From Winogradskyella sp. (GTDB lineage Bacteria > Bacteroidota > Bacteroidia > Flavobacteriales > Flavobacteriaceae), in contig NZ_JABSSU010000001.1 in the NCBI RefSeq assembly GCF_013213835.1, positions 62,001 through 126,000 of the forward strand: 64,000 nt of DNA, written 5' to 3'. Position numbers and translations under genes: made by a program. The notes below the pieces were generated by a model. That model did no database searches and had not been told where the DNA came from. It worked only from the letters and a program-made list of their open reading frames with translations. Below, in pieces: positions 54,712 to 62,523 of this stretch. Numbering within the stretch: the stretch's first letter is position 1; every line of letters begins with the position of its first letter.

Positions 54712-56616
54712 ATGAGTAAAATTTTACACTTCCGATCCCCAAATCTGAAGATTAGCCTATTTGTTTTTATTCTCAGTTTATTTTCTATTAGCTATGCTCA
54801 AAAAAGTTCAGGATGGTGTGGTAACATTCATGAATTTGAATTCAGTAATGGTAATGAGTCAGTAACAATCGAGAATAATGCTACTTATGACATAAATGAA
54901 TTACCTCATGGTTTTTATGTCAATTCCTTAATTGACGGTTATTCCCAGAGTCTCAGATATAGGGTTAAAAATCTTGATACTGGTGAAATTTATAATATTA
55001 TCGAGAATTTTTTGCCATATACTTACCCAGCAGGTGGAAATGAGTGGGATTTAGGAACTGGAACATTTAAAGTTACGGCGAGACTGTATTTTAGAAACGG
55101 TGGAAGAGGTTGGATTTGTGACAAAAAGTCAATCAAATTTACAATTACTGATCCGCCATGTTTGGCTGAAGCAGGGACATTAACAGCGACATCGAGTAGT
55201 GTATGTTCGACGGGCGAGGTTATGATATCCGCCCAAGCTAATGGTGATGCAGTAGTACCATCAGATTACAGTGTATTATATGTATTAACTCAAGGGGATG
55301 GATTAGTAATCCAACAGGTAAGTGCTACACCAGACTTTACAGTACAAGGTGGGGGCGATTACACGATTCATACGTTAGTTTACCCAAATGGTTTAGACTT
55401 AAGCATTGTAGAATTAGGGGTAACGACAGGCTTTGATGTCAATAGTTTATTGATTCAAGGCGGTGGAGAGTTATGTGCATCGTTAGATGTAGCAGGAGCA
55501 CCGATCCATATCACTAATCCAGACGCGGGTACCTTAACAGCGACATCATCTACTGTAACACTAGATGGAGGGTCAGCAATGATATCAGCAACACCAAATG
55601 GTGATGCAAATCAACCAAATGGTTACAGTACATTATTTGTATTAACCCAAGGAGATGGTTTAGTGATAGAACAAGTAGGTGGTACACCAGACTTCACAGT
55701 AACTGAGGCAGGAGATTACACGATTCATACGTTAGTATATCCAAGTGATTTAGACTTAAGCATTGTACAGTTAGGTGTAACAACAGGCTTTGATGTCAAT
55801 AGTTTATTAGTACAAGGTGGTGGATCAGTATGTGCATCTTTAGATGTAGCTGGGGCACCGATAACTGTGGAACACGAAAAATGTACTGCACAAGCTGGTA
55901 CACTTTTTACAGAACATCCGTTACAATGTTTATATAATGGTGTAGCAACAATTTCTGCAGTAATTGATGAAGCTCCTTCAGTTCCTATTGGTTATGTACA
56001 GTTATATGTCTTGACAGACGCTTTTGATTTAACCATTTTGAATGTGAATACAATACCAGAGTTTACCATAAATCATTCTGGATTTTATAGAATTCATAGT
56101 TTAGTATATGATCCAAGTACATTAGATTTAAGTATTGTACAGTTCGGAGTAACGACAGGCTTTGATGTCAATAGTTTATTGATTCAAGGTGGAGGTCAAA
56201 TATGTGCATCATTAGAGATACATGCACCAGTTAGTCTGGTAGTACCTGGATTCTTTTGTAGCTTCTTTAATAATTTCTTTAGTAGAGGAGAGGCAACCAA
56301 TGATGTTAATGATTGGGCAAGTGAATTCAATAGTTATGAAACATTTGAAGAATCTATGTTAAATGAATTAACACATACTTCGGTATATCCTAATCCAGTG
56401 AGAACTGAATTAAATATAAAGACTGTCGTTTTAGAGAATGAAATTATAAACTACACTATAGCTGATATGCAAGGTAGATTATTAAAACGCGGAATTATAT
56501 CAACATTATCTGATGACAAACATCAAATAGATATGAATAATTTGAGCAGTGGAACATACATTGTGAATTTGAATTCTAAGTATAGAAACTTCACTACGAA
56601 GATTCAAGTAGAATAA
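54712..56616 (+). CDS. T9SS-exported surface protein with three tandem repeats
   Basis: A 634-residue secreted protein. A signal peptide (about 1-30, LSLFSISYAQ) is followed by an N-terminal module (about 30-150), three repeats of about 118 residues starting at 55171, 55525 and 55894, and a C-terminal T9SS type A sorting domain (VYPNPVRTELNIK to FTTKIQVE). Each repeat has YVLTQGDGLVI, DFTV, GDYTIHTLVYP, DLSIV and GVTTGFDVNSLL then QGGG and CASL. Repeats 1 and 2 are close; repeat 3 is diverged except in its last part. The role is probably adhesive or structural. The start at 54712 is preferred because the promoter box ends at 54686. Confidence 0.83.
   Translation: MSKILHFRSPNLKISLFVFILSLFSISYAQKSSGWCGNIHEFEFSNGNESVTIENNATYDINELPHGFYVNSLIDGYSQSLRYRVKNLDTGEIYNIIENFLPYTYPAGGNEWDLGTGTFKVTARLYFRNGGRGWICDKKSIKFTITDPPCLAEAGTLTATSSSVCSTGEVMISAQANGDAVVPSDYSVLYVLTQGDGLVIQQVSATPDFTVQGGGDYTIHTLVYPNGLDLSIVELGVTTGFDVNSLLIQGGGELCASLDVAGAPIHITNPDAGTLTATSSTVTLDGGSAMISATPNGDANQPNGYSTLFVLTQGDGLVIEQVGGTPDFTVTEAGDYTIHTLVYPSDLDLSIVQLGVTTGFDVNSLLVQGGGSVCASLDVAGAPITVEHEKCTAQAGTLFTEHPLQCLYNGVATISAVIDEAPSVPIGYVQLYVLTDAFDLTILNVNTIPEFTINHSGFYRIHSLVYDPSTLDLSIVQFGVTTGFDVNSLLIQGGGQICASLEIHAPVSLVVPGFFCSFFNNFFSRGEATNDVNDWASEFNSYETFEESMLNELTHTSVYPNPVRTELNIKTVVLENEIINYTIADMQGRLLKRGIISTLSDDKHQIDMNNLSSGTYIVNLNSKYRNFTTKIQVE
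55171..56232 (+). repeat. Three tandem repeats inside the T9SS protein gene
   Basis: Units begin at about 55171, 55525 and 55894, with periods of 354 and 369 nt. The segment 55420-55460 (41 nt) is identical in units 1 and 3 (56149-56189), although these units are otherwise the most different in protein sequence. Unit 2 differs from it at a few bases around 55777-55817. Confidence 0.8.
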
Positions 56617-56642
56617 GGTATGAGTAAATAATCAATGTATCT

Positions 56643-56672
56643 AAAGTCACCACAATAGTGGTGGCTTTTTTT
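56643..56672 (+). terminator. Terminator after the T9SS protein gene
   Basis: AAAGTCACCAC (56643-56653) pairs with GTGGTGGCTTT (56658-56668), with one T-G wobble, around AATA, and T runs to 56672. The T tract overlaps the stop codon of the convergent M14 gene at 56671-56673. Confidence 0.85.
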
Positions 56673-58413
56673 AGTCTATTCTAAAAACTGGGTATTGAAG
56701 ATGTGCCTTTTCATATGAAGGACTGTTTTTGTGGATCCAATCTAATTGAGCGTACCAACTATTAGCAAATTCTTCATCGTAGCTTACCTTAATGTTGTAT
56801 TCAATTTGAAGCTTTGGGTTTGCTTTAAGCCATAACTTGGCTTTATCTTCCCATACGTAAGGAGAAAATCCTTCTTTCTGCTGAAGAATCGTATCAAAAA
56901 AATTCCAATTAAAAAAAGAATCCGGAGCTTGTGGTTCTAAAGTTTCTAGCAGATATCTCATGCCTTCCTGATCAGTGTTTACCATAAAATCTCCAGATTT
57001 AAACTTTAGCTTTACTTGAGAAGATTCAACTTTTGTGTCATAATGCAAATAATGCCCTTCATAAGGATTTTTTCTAGTTTGATAATCCTTGATTCTGTAA
57101 GACTGTACTGTTAGAATAGTGTCATTCTCTAGTTTTTTAAGTTGAATATTGTTCAATTTAAGTAAATCAATAATATTATACCAACCTTGAGGAATTACAT
57201 AAGCTTTTGGGATGGTAACGTTCTGCTTTGGTTTAAAATAATTCTTATAAACTACATCTTTTACAAATGGTTTACTCTTATCATACTTTAATCTTTGAGC
57301 ACCTGTCAATTCACTCTTAATCATTTTTCCTTCAAAACCTTTAAATTTTAATATTGAGGTTTGGGATGTGTCGATAGTCCAAGTTAAAGGATAAGAATCA
57401 CCATGAGACCATGTATGCTGTTGAGATTCTCTTAATTCTGAAATTTTTCGACCTTGTTCTTCAGTAATTTCAATCATGCTCGTCATGAGTTCATAAGTGC
57501 CTTCAACTCTTTGTTTGTATGGCTTAAGCATGTGAGTTTCTACCATAATACCAAGCGTATTAAATAAGGTTGTGTAGCCGGTTGAATATCTTGGTGAATC
57601 CATAAACTGGGAAAAACCATTGTCTGGTGTACGATTAAAAACATTGACATAAGGTGTGATGTCCCATGATTTTTCTTGTAGTTTCAATTCTAATTGAGGC
57701 ATCATTTCATTGTGAAGAAAGTTACCAAGGTTGCCGCCTAATTTATTATGCTGTGTAAATAAATGAGTTAAAGTATATTGATAGTCGGCACCATTACTCA
57801 CATGATTATCAATAAATATGTCTGGTTTAACCAAATGAAAAATTTCTGCAAAGGCACGTGCATTTCTGGTGTCTGATTTAATAAAATCCCTATTTAGATC
57901 ATAATTACGCGCATTACCTCTAAAACCATATTCTTTCGGACCATTTTGATTGGTACGTGTCGTTGAATTTCTGTTTAGACTACCGCCAATATTATATATA
58001 GGAATAGTAGTCAGAATTGTATTTTTTGGTGCTTCAATTTTTCCTTGAACAAGATCTCTGTAAAGCATCATTGTAGCATCTATACCATCAGATTCCCCAG
58101 GATGAATTCCATTATTAATGAGTAAAATCCTATGATTCTTTCGTAATGATTCAAAATCGTTTTTAGTATTTGTAGGATTGTAAATAACTAAATGTAAAGG
58201 CTCCCCAGAATCGGTTAGTCCCATTACCTTTATTGAAATTTCATCGTAATTATGAGCTAAATCCTTGTAGTATTGAATCGTTTGTTGATACGTGGCAGTT
58301 TCTAGACCTTCACTTTTTTCAAACACGGTGATGAAGTCAACCTCTGATTTATTTTTCTTGTTAGATTCTGAACATGAACTTAGTAGAAGTAATATGATAA
58401 ATAGTTTTTTCAT
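56671..58413 (-). CDS. M14-family zinc carboxypeptidase lipoprotein
   Basis: A 580-residue predicted lipoprotein with lipobox LLLLSSCSES (Cys-14). The peptidase domain has the zinc site HPGESDGIDATMML (His and Glu) and DNHVSNGADYQYTL (second His), and the catalytic Glu is likely in IMVETHML; these are the marks of M14 carboxypeptidases. The C-terminal 230 residues are an additional domain of unknown role. An in-frame ATG seven codons earlier (58434) overlaps the -7 box at 58432-58439, so 58413 is chosen. It likely trims peptides in the periplasm or on the outer membrane. Confidence 0.88.
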   Translation of the reverse strand: MKKLFIILLLLSSCSESNKKNKSEVDFITVFEKSEGLETATYQQTIQYYKDLAHNYDEISIKVMGLTDSGEPLHLVIYNPTNTKNDFESLRKNHRILLINNGIHPGESDGIDATMMLYRDLVQGKIEAPKNTILTTIPIYNIGGSLNRNSTTRTNQNGPKEYGFRGNARNYDLNRDFIKSDTRNARAFAEIFHLVKPDIFIDNHVSNGADYQYTLTHLFTQHNKLGGNLGNFLHNEMMPQLELKLQEKSWDITPYVNVFNRTPDNGFSQFMDSPRYSTGYTTLFNTLGIMVETHMLKPYKQRVEGTYELMTSMIEITEEQGRKISELRESQQHTWSHGDSYPLTWTIDTSQTSILKFKGFEGKMIKSELTGAQRLKYDKSKPFVKDVVYKNYFKPKQNVTIPKAYVIPQGWYNIIDLLKLNNIQLKKLENDTILTVQSYRIKDYQTRKNPYEGHYLHYDTKVESSQVKLKFKSGDFMVNTDQEGMRYLLETLEPQAPDSFFNWNFFDTILQQKEGFSPYVWEDKAKLWLKANPKLQIEYNIKVSYDEEFANSWYAQLDWIHKNSPSYEKAHLQYPVFRID

Positions 58414-58431
58414 GACTAATTGATTGTATGT

Positions 58432-58456
58432 CAAACTTAAAGATTTTAATCTTTAA
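58432..58456 (-). promoter_or_regulatory. -7 box of the M14 gene with an inverted repeat
   Basis: The minus strand reads TAAGTTTG at 58439-58432, an exact TAnnTTTG box. The plus strand has TTAAAGATT (58437-58445) and AATCTTTAA (58448-58456), a perfect 9-bp inverted repeat around TT that overlaps the upstream edge of the box. It could be an operator, though AT-rich chance pairing is possible. Confidence 0.5.
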
Positions 58457-58495
58457 AATCTTTCTTTTAAGGAAGTTTCAGATAATAAAAATGGT

Positions 58496-58505
58496 TAATT
58501 TTACG
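58496..58505 (+). promoter_or_regulatory. Possible promoter element of the ctlX-like gene
   Basis: TAATTTTACG lies 20 nt before the ATG. The same ten-mer occurs 35 nt before gltA at 43570-43579. It does not match TAnnTTTG exactly and is reported because of the repetition. Confidence 0.3.
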
Positions 58506-58524
58506 TCCCTTCAAAATAACTAAA

Positions 58525-59457
58525 ATGCGACAAACAACAGATACTATTTTAATGATTCGTCCAGTGAATTTTAGGATGAATGAGCAAACTGCTGTGAATA
58601 ACTATTTTCAAGAAGATATTGCGACGGAAAACGCTCAGATTAATAAAAAGGCGCAACAAGAATTTGATACTTTTGTTGAGAAATTAAGAGCAGTAGGCGT
58701 TCATGTTATTGTTGTGAATGATGATGAAACTGCGGATACACCAGACTCTATTTTTCCTAATAATTGGGTAAGTTTTCATGATAATGGTGATGTTGTAATA
58801 TATCCTATGTTTGCCGAAAACAGAAGACAAGAGAGACGTGAAGATGTCTTTATCACAATAGAAAATGCAGGACATAAGATTGAAAACATTATAGATTATA
58901 CATCTGCAGAAGACGAAGGTGTATTTTTAGAAGGTACTGGTAGTGTTATATTAGATAGAGTTAACAGAAAAGCTTATTGTGCATTATCTCCAAGAGCCGA
59001 TGAAGAGTTGTTTATTGAGTTTTGTGAAGATTTTGAATACACTCCTATAATTTTTACAGCTAATCAGTCAGTTAAAGATGAGCGTTTAGCAATATATCAT
59101 ACTAATGTGATGATGTGTGTTGCTGAGAATTTCGCAGTGATATGTTTGGATACCATAGATGACAAAAAGGAACGCAAAAATGTCATTAAGCATTTAAAGC
59201 AAGACGGGAAAGAAGTCATTTCAATTACTGAAATTCAAATGCATCAATTTGCGGGTAATATGCTTCAGGTCAGAGGAGAAGATAATCAGCGTTATTTGGT
59301 GATGAGTGCCTCAGCTCATAATAGTTTAAACAAAGATCAAGTCAATAAGATTGAAAAGCATTGTCAAATCTTATCAAGTTCTTTAGAAACTATTGAAACG
59401 TGTGGTGGTGGTAGCGCACGTTGTATGATGGCAGAGGTGTTTTTGCCAAAACATTAA
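58525..59457 (+). CDS. ctlX: CtlX-type citrulline/arginine-deiminase-related hydrolase
   Basis: A 310-residue enzyme of the amidinotransferase superfamily, close to the CtlX/arginine-deiminase-related group. It begins with TILMIRPVNFRMNEQTAVNN and has the conserved PDSIFPNNWVSFH (about 73-85), FLEGTGSVILDR, the catalytic His region YHTNVMMCV and the catalytic Cys-300 in CGGGSARCMMAEVFLP. The substrate is likely citrulline, arginine or a relative. Its stop overlaps that of the convergent CpeT/CpcT-like gene. The gene symbol rests on family resemblance alone. Confidence 0.82.
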   Translation: MRQTTDTILMIRPVNFRMNEQTAVNNYFQEDIATENAQINKKAQQEFDTFVEKLRAVGVHVIVVNDDETADTPDSIFPNNWVSFHDNGDVVIYPMFAENRRQERREDVFITIENAGHKIENIIDYTSAEDEGVFLEGTGSVILDRVNRKAYCALSPRADEELFIEFCEDFEYTPIIFTANQSVKDERLAIYHTNVMMCVAENFAVICLDTIDDKKERKNVIKHLKQDGKEVISITEIQMHQFAGNMLQVRGEDNQRYLVMSASAHNSLNKDQVNKIEKHCQILSSSLETIETCGGGSARCMMAEVFLPKH

Positions 59458-60077
59458 TCTAATTTATCAAAAATATAAGGGCCAAATTCTGCTCCCCAAA
59501 CATAGTTACCATCAGCGTCAAAACCACGATCCCAAGAAATAACTTTGTTCTCGGTAATTTCTACTTCACTACGAGCATAAGATGCTCCACGCATGGTGCT
59601 TATGCATGTGTCATCACCAGTTTTTCCTTTAAAGTGTTTATCGCCTAAACGCTTTAGTACAACTTCACAGCCTTCTTTTAAAGCGATGTCTTCTAAACTT
59701 ATTGCATCAAAATCTTTAGGTGTTTCCCATTTGCCAATCCATAACGAATCCACATTAAGTTTGTAAACTGCAGAGCTAAAATTACCATCAGAAGTTCTAG
59801 TTACTTCATAAATACGTTGGCGGTAAGGTCTATTTTGCATACTGTTTAGTGCTTGTTCTACATATAAGAAATGACCTTTATCTTTCCAGATAGGATACAT
59901 GTGTAATGAGATATTATAATATGTGGAATCTGCTTTGGCCTGTTTTTCTGAATTAAAAGAACCTTGCATTAAACTAAAAAGCTCTTCTAGTTGCCTATCC
60001 TCTTTAGAATTAGTCTTAACCGACTTGCAGCCCAATAAAATTGTAACAATTAAAAATAATGGAATTATACGTTTCAT
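59454..60077 (-). CDS. CpeT/CpcT-family lipoprotein
   Basis: A 207-residue predicted lipoprotein (lipobox TILLGC, Cys-17). The body matches the CpeT/CpcT family: LMQGSFNSEKQAKAD, the LHMYPIWKDKGHFLYVEQAL core (about 54-73), PYRQRIYEV and CISTMRGASYARSEVEITEN. In cyanobacteria these proteins attach bilins to phycobiliproteins; this organism has no sign of phycobilisomes here, so a different lipocalin-like ligand-binding role is likely. It lies 33 nt after the TPR kinase, in the same direction, and may be co-transcribed with it. Confidence 0.82.
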   Translation of the reverse strand: MKRIIPLFLIVTILLGCKSVKTNSKEDRQLEELFSLMQGSFNSEKQAKADSTYYNISLHMYPIWKDKGHFLYVEQALNSMQNRPYRQRIYEVTRTSDGNFSSAVYKLNVDSLWIGKWETPKDFDAISLEDIALKEGCEVVLKRLGDKHFKGKTGDDTCISTMRGASYARSEVEITENKVISWDRGFDADGNYVWGAEFGPYIFDKLD

Positions 60078-60110
60078 ATCATGGTGTTGAAAGGCTAAAT
60101 ATAAATAAAA

Positions 60111-62198
60111 TTAGATTTGAGGACTAGCTTTTGGAAGTTCAACATAGAATTTACTGCCTATATTTTCAGTACTTTCTACCCAAATTCTTCCGCCATTTAG
60201 TTCTACTAAATCTTTCGCGATCGTTAGACCAAGTCCTGTGCCTTTTTCATTTTTAGTTCCCACTGTAGTAAAGGCCATATTAGGAATAAATAATTTTTCT
60301 ATATTTTCTCTCGAGATGCCTACACCAGTATCTTCAATACAAATGAGAGCTTTACCATCAACATCTTCATTAGAAACAGTTATGACATCACCTGTACTAG
60401 TAAATTTAACAGCATTAGTAATAAGGTTTTGTATTACAATTTCTATCATACTTCGGTCAGCATACACAAAATCTCTTCTAGATTCGTCAATAAGAACAAT
60501 TCGTTTGTCTTCAACTTTTTGCTCTACAAGAGAGATTTTAGATTGAAATACTTCCTGAATGTTAAAAAGTTCTGGTTTTGGTTCTAAACTTTGCATTTGT
60601 GATTTAGACCAGTTTAATAAATTCAGTAATAGGGATGTTGCATTATTTGCATTTTCACTTAATTCTGGAATTAGTTCTTTAAATTCCTCTTGTGATATAT
60701 TTTTTTCTTTTAATAAATCTATAAATGCTTTTATTGAAGTGATAGAATCCTTAAGATCATGAGAAACTATTGAAAACAACTTATCTTTTACTTTATTAAC
60801 TTCTTCTAAATGATGTGTTTGCTCTAAAATAGTTTCGGTTCTAACTTGTTCTTGGGCGAGTTGTTCTTTTTGACTTTGTATAGTGTCTTTGTATTTTTTA
60901 CTTTTTAGATAGTTGAAAAGTAAAAGCGTTACTAATAAGGCAAGAACACCTAAACTACCAAATAAAACTAGTGGATTATTTAATTTAGACTTCGAATTAG
61001 AATCTGGTGATTCTGTCGATTCTCCATTTTTATCTGTTTTATTTGCGGCCGCATTTGTTGGAGTATCATTTTCAATATTAGAGTTAAACAAGTCTAAAGG
61101 TTCTGCATCTGTAAGGAATACAGGTTGTTCTTTAGTTGTTAGTTTTTCTTTAAGGTCGTAGTATTTATTTTGCCAAAAAAATGCATTTTGAAAAAAGCCT
61201 CGAGTAGAATCTAATGCAATGTGCAGTTTATAATTCTCTAGAAGTGCTTTCTTATCATCTAACTTTTTAGCTATTGCTTGTGCTTCTCCTAGCTGAATAG
61301 ATGCTAGTTTGACTTTTCTTCTTTGAAGATTGAGATTTCCTATAGCATTTAAAGCACTCATTACACCTTCATCATTACCAGCTTTTCTATTGTATTTTAA
61401 ACCTTCTACTAAAAATTGAGCTGCCTTTTCGTATTCACGAAAGGCAAGATATTGTGTCCCAAGTTTTGGTAAGATTTCACCTCTAATGGCTTGGTCTTTT
61501 TCAGGGTCTAAAAGACGTAGAACTTTTTCGTAATACTCTATAGATTTTCGATGTTCCTTTCTAAGGCCATAAAGATCAGCAATATTTTTAGTGCTAGAAA
61601 TAATACCATCAGTATCGTCTATTTGTCTTCTAATCAGTAAAGCCTTAAAATTAAAATCTATGGCTTTATCTATCTGATTGGTTTTAAAATATGCTTCTGC
61701 TAGATTGTTGTAGGCAGAACTTAATTCATCTACTAAATCTCTTTCTTCAAAAATATCAATGGCAGATAAAGAATTTTCTAATCCAACACTATAGTTTCCT
61801 CTTCTTATTTCTATAAGTCCTATGCTGTTACTGACTTTAGCTACGCCAAGCGTATCACTAATTTGTAAATAATAACTCCTTGATCTGTTGTAATTGTCTA
61901 TAGCGTTATAGTAGTCATTACTGCTACTGTATACCAAACCTCTATAATATGTGGTCTCTGCAAGTCCTTTAATATAATTTAAAGTTTCAGATAGTTTTGC
62001 TGTTTGATTTATGTATTGTAGTGCCTTTTTGTATTCTTTAATATTACAAAGCTCTTCTATAAGTTCTAATGACAAATCGACTTTGGTAGAGTCTTGCTCT
62101 TGATACGCTAACTTAATTGTAAGATCATCTATTCTATCGTTTTGCGAAAAAACGAAGAATGACATCAACAAAGCAGTTATTAAGAGCGACTGCTTCAT
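60111..62198 (-). CDS. TPR sensor histidine kinase
   Basis: A 695-residue membrane-bound kinase. A signal peptide (to about 18, FFVFSQ) leads into a periplasmic array of about six TPRs (about 50-345), a TM helix (about 408-430), a coiled coil, HisKA with His-480 in FSIVSHDLKDSITSIKAF, and a HATPase domain with IQNLITNAVKF, EDTGVGISRENIEKLF and GTGLGLTIAKDLVELNGG. There is no receiver domain and no response regulator gene next to it, so the partner is elsewhere. This architecture is common in Bacteroidota but its signals are mostly unknown. Confidence 0.9.
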   Translation of the reverse strand: MKQSLLITALLMSFFVFSQNDRIDDLTIKLAYQEQDSTKVDLSLELIEELCNIKEYKKALQYINQTAKLSETLNYIKGLAETTYYRGLVYSSSNDYYNAIDNYNRSRSYYLQISDTLGVAKVSNSIGLIEIRRGNYSVGLENSLSAIDIFEERDLVDELSSAYNNLAEAYFKTNQIDKAIDFNFKALLIRRQIDDTDGIISSTKNIADLYGLRKEHRKSIEYYEKVLRLLDPEKDQAIRGEILPKLGTQYLAFREYEKAAQFLVEGLKYNRKAGNDEGVMSALNAIGNLNLQRRKVKLASIQLGEAQAIAKKLDDKKALLENYKLHIALDSTRGFFQNAFFWQNKYYDLKEKLTTKEQPVFLTDAEPLDLFNSNIENDTPTNAAANKTDKNGESTESPDSNSKSKLNNPLVLFGSLGVLALLVTLLLFNYLKSKKYKDTIQSQKEQLAQEQVRTETILEQTHHLEEVNKVKDKLFSIVSHDLKDSITSIKAFIDLLKEKNISQEEFKELIPELSENANNATSLLLNLLNWSKSQMQSLEPKPELFNIQEVFQSKISLVEQKVEDKRIVLIDESRRDFVYADRSMIEIVIQNLITNAVKFTSTGDVITVSNEDVDGKALICIEDTGVGISRENIEKLFIPNMAFTTVGTKNEKGTGLGLTIAKDLVELNGGRIWVESTENIGSKFYVELPKASPQI

Positions 62199-62227
62199 CT
62201 TTTAATCGTAATAGGACGAAGTATTTT

Positions 62228-62244
62228 GTTTTGGTAACCAAAAC
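62228..62244. promoter_or_regulatory. Perfect palindrome upstream of the TPR kinase
   Basis: GTTTTGGTAACCAAAAC is a perfect 8-bp inverted repeat with a central A, about 30 nt upstream of the kinase start codon. The form and size are those of a dimeric repressor operator; TGGTAACCA cores are known for LacI-type regulators, but the binder here is unknown. Confidence 0.55.
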
Positions 62245-62294
62245 TTGTATAGAGGGAATCCAAGAGTAAGTCAACACAAAACAGTAACAACGTG

Positions 62295-62329
62295 GTTAAT
62301 GTTTGATCTTTAAGCATTGTTAATGTTTG
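62295..62329. repeat. Repeated GTTAATGTTTG words
   Basis: GTTAATGTTTG occurs at 62295-62305 and again at 62319-62329, 24 nt apart; GTTAATA follows at 62337. Direct repeats at about two helical turns suggest a cooperative binding site. The evidence is short words in AT-rich DNA. Confidence 0.35.
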
Positions 62330-62523
62330 GGACATTGTTAATAGCATATCAAAAATGCCATAATATCGCTACATACACTAAAAATTAGGTTTTAATGCTA
62401 ATATTTTAGTTGAAGTGTTGTGAGTAAAAATTTCATCTTCTTTACATATCGATTAACGACAGAAAACATAGAATAACTGTTGTTTTATCGATAAAATGCA
62501 CCATTAATGTAACAATCAGTTTA

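Larger units (their letters stand above)
62199..62523 (+). other. 325-bp intergenic region before the TPR kinase
   Basis: This gap between the GH53 stop (minus strand) and the TPR kinase start (minus strand) shows no open frame of note. It contains a perfect palindrome at 62228-62244, a repeated GTTAATGTTTG word at 62295-62305 and 62319-62329 with a partial third at 62337, and no strong terminator. It is probably the control region of the kinase gene. Confidence 0.6.

Noticed and set aside
62199..62523. A small protein gene in the largest intergenic gap
   Set aside because: Short frames on both strands are broken by stops and lack an initiation context; only regulatory-type repeats are visible.
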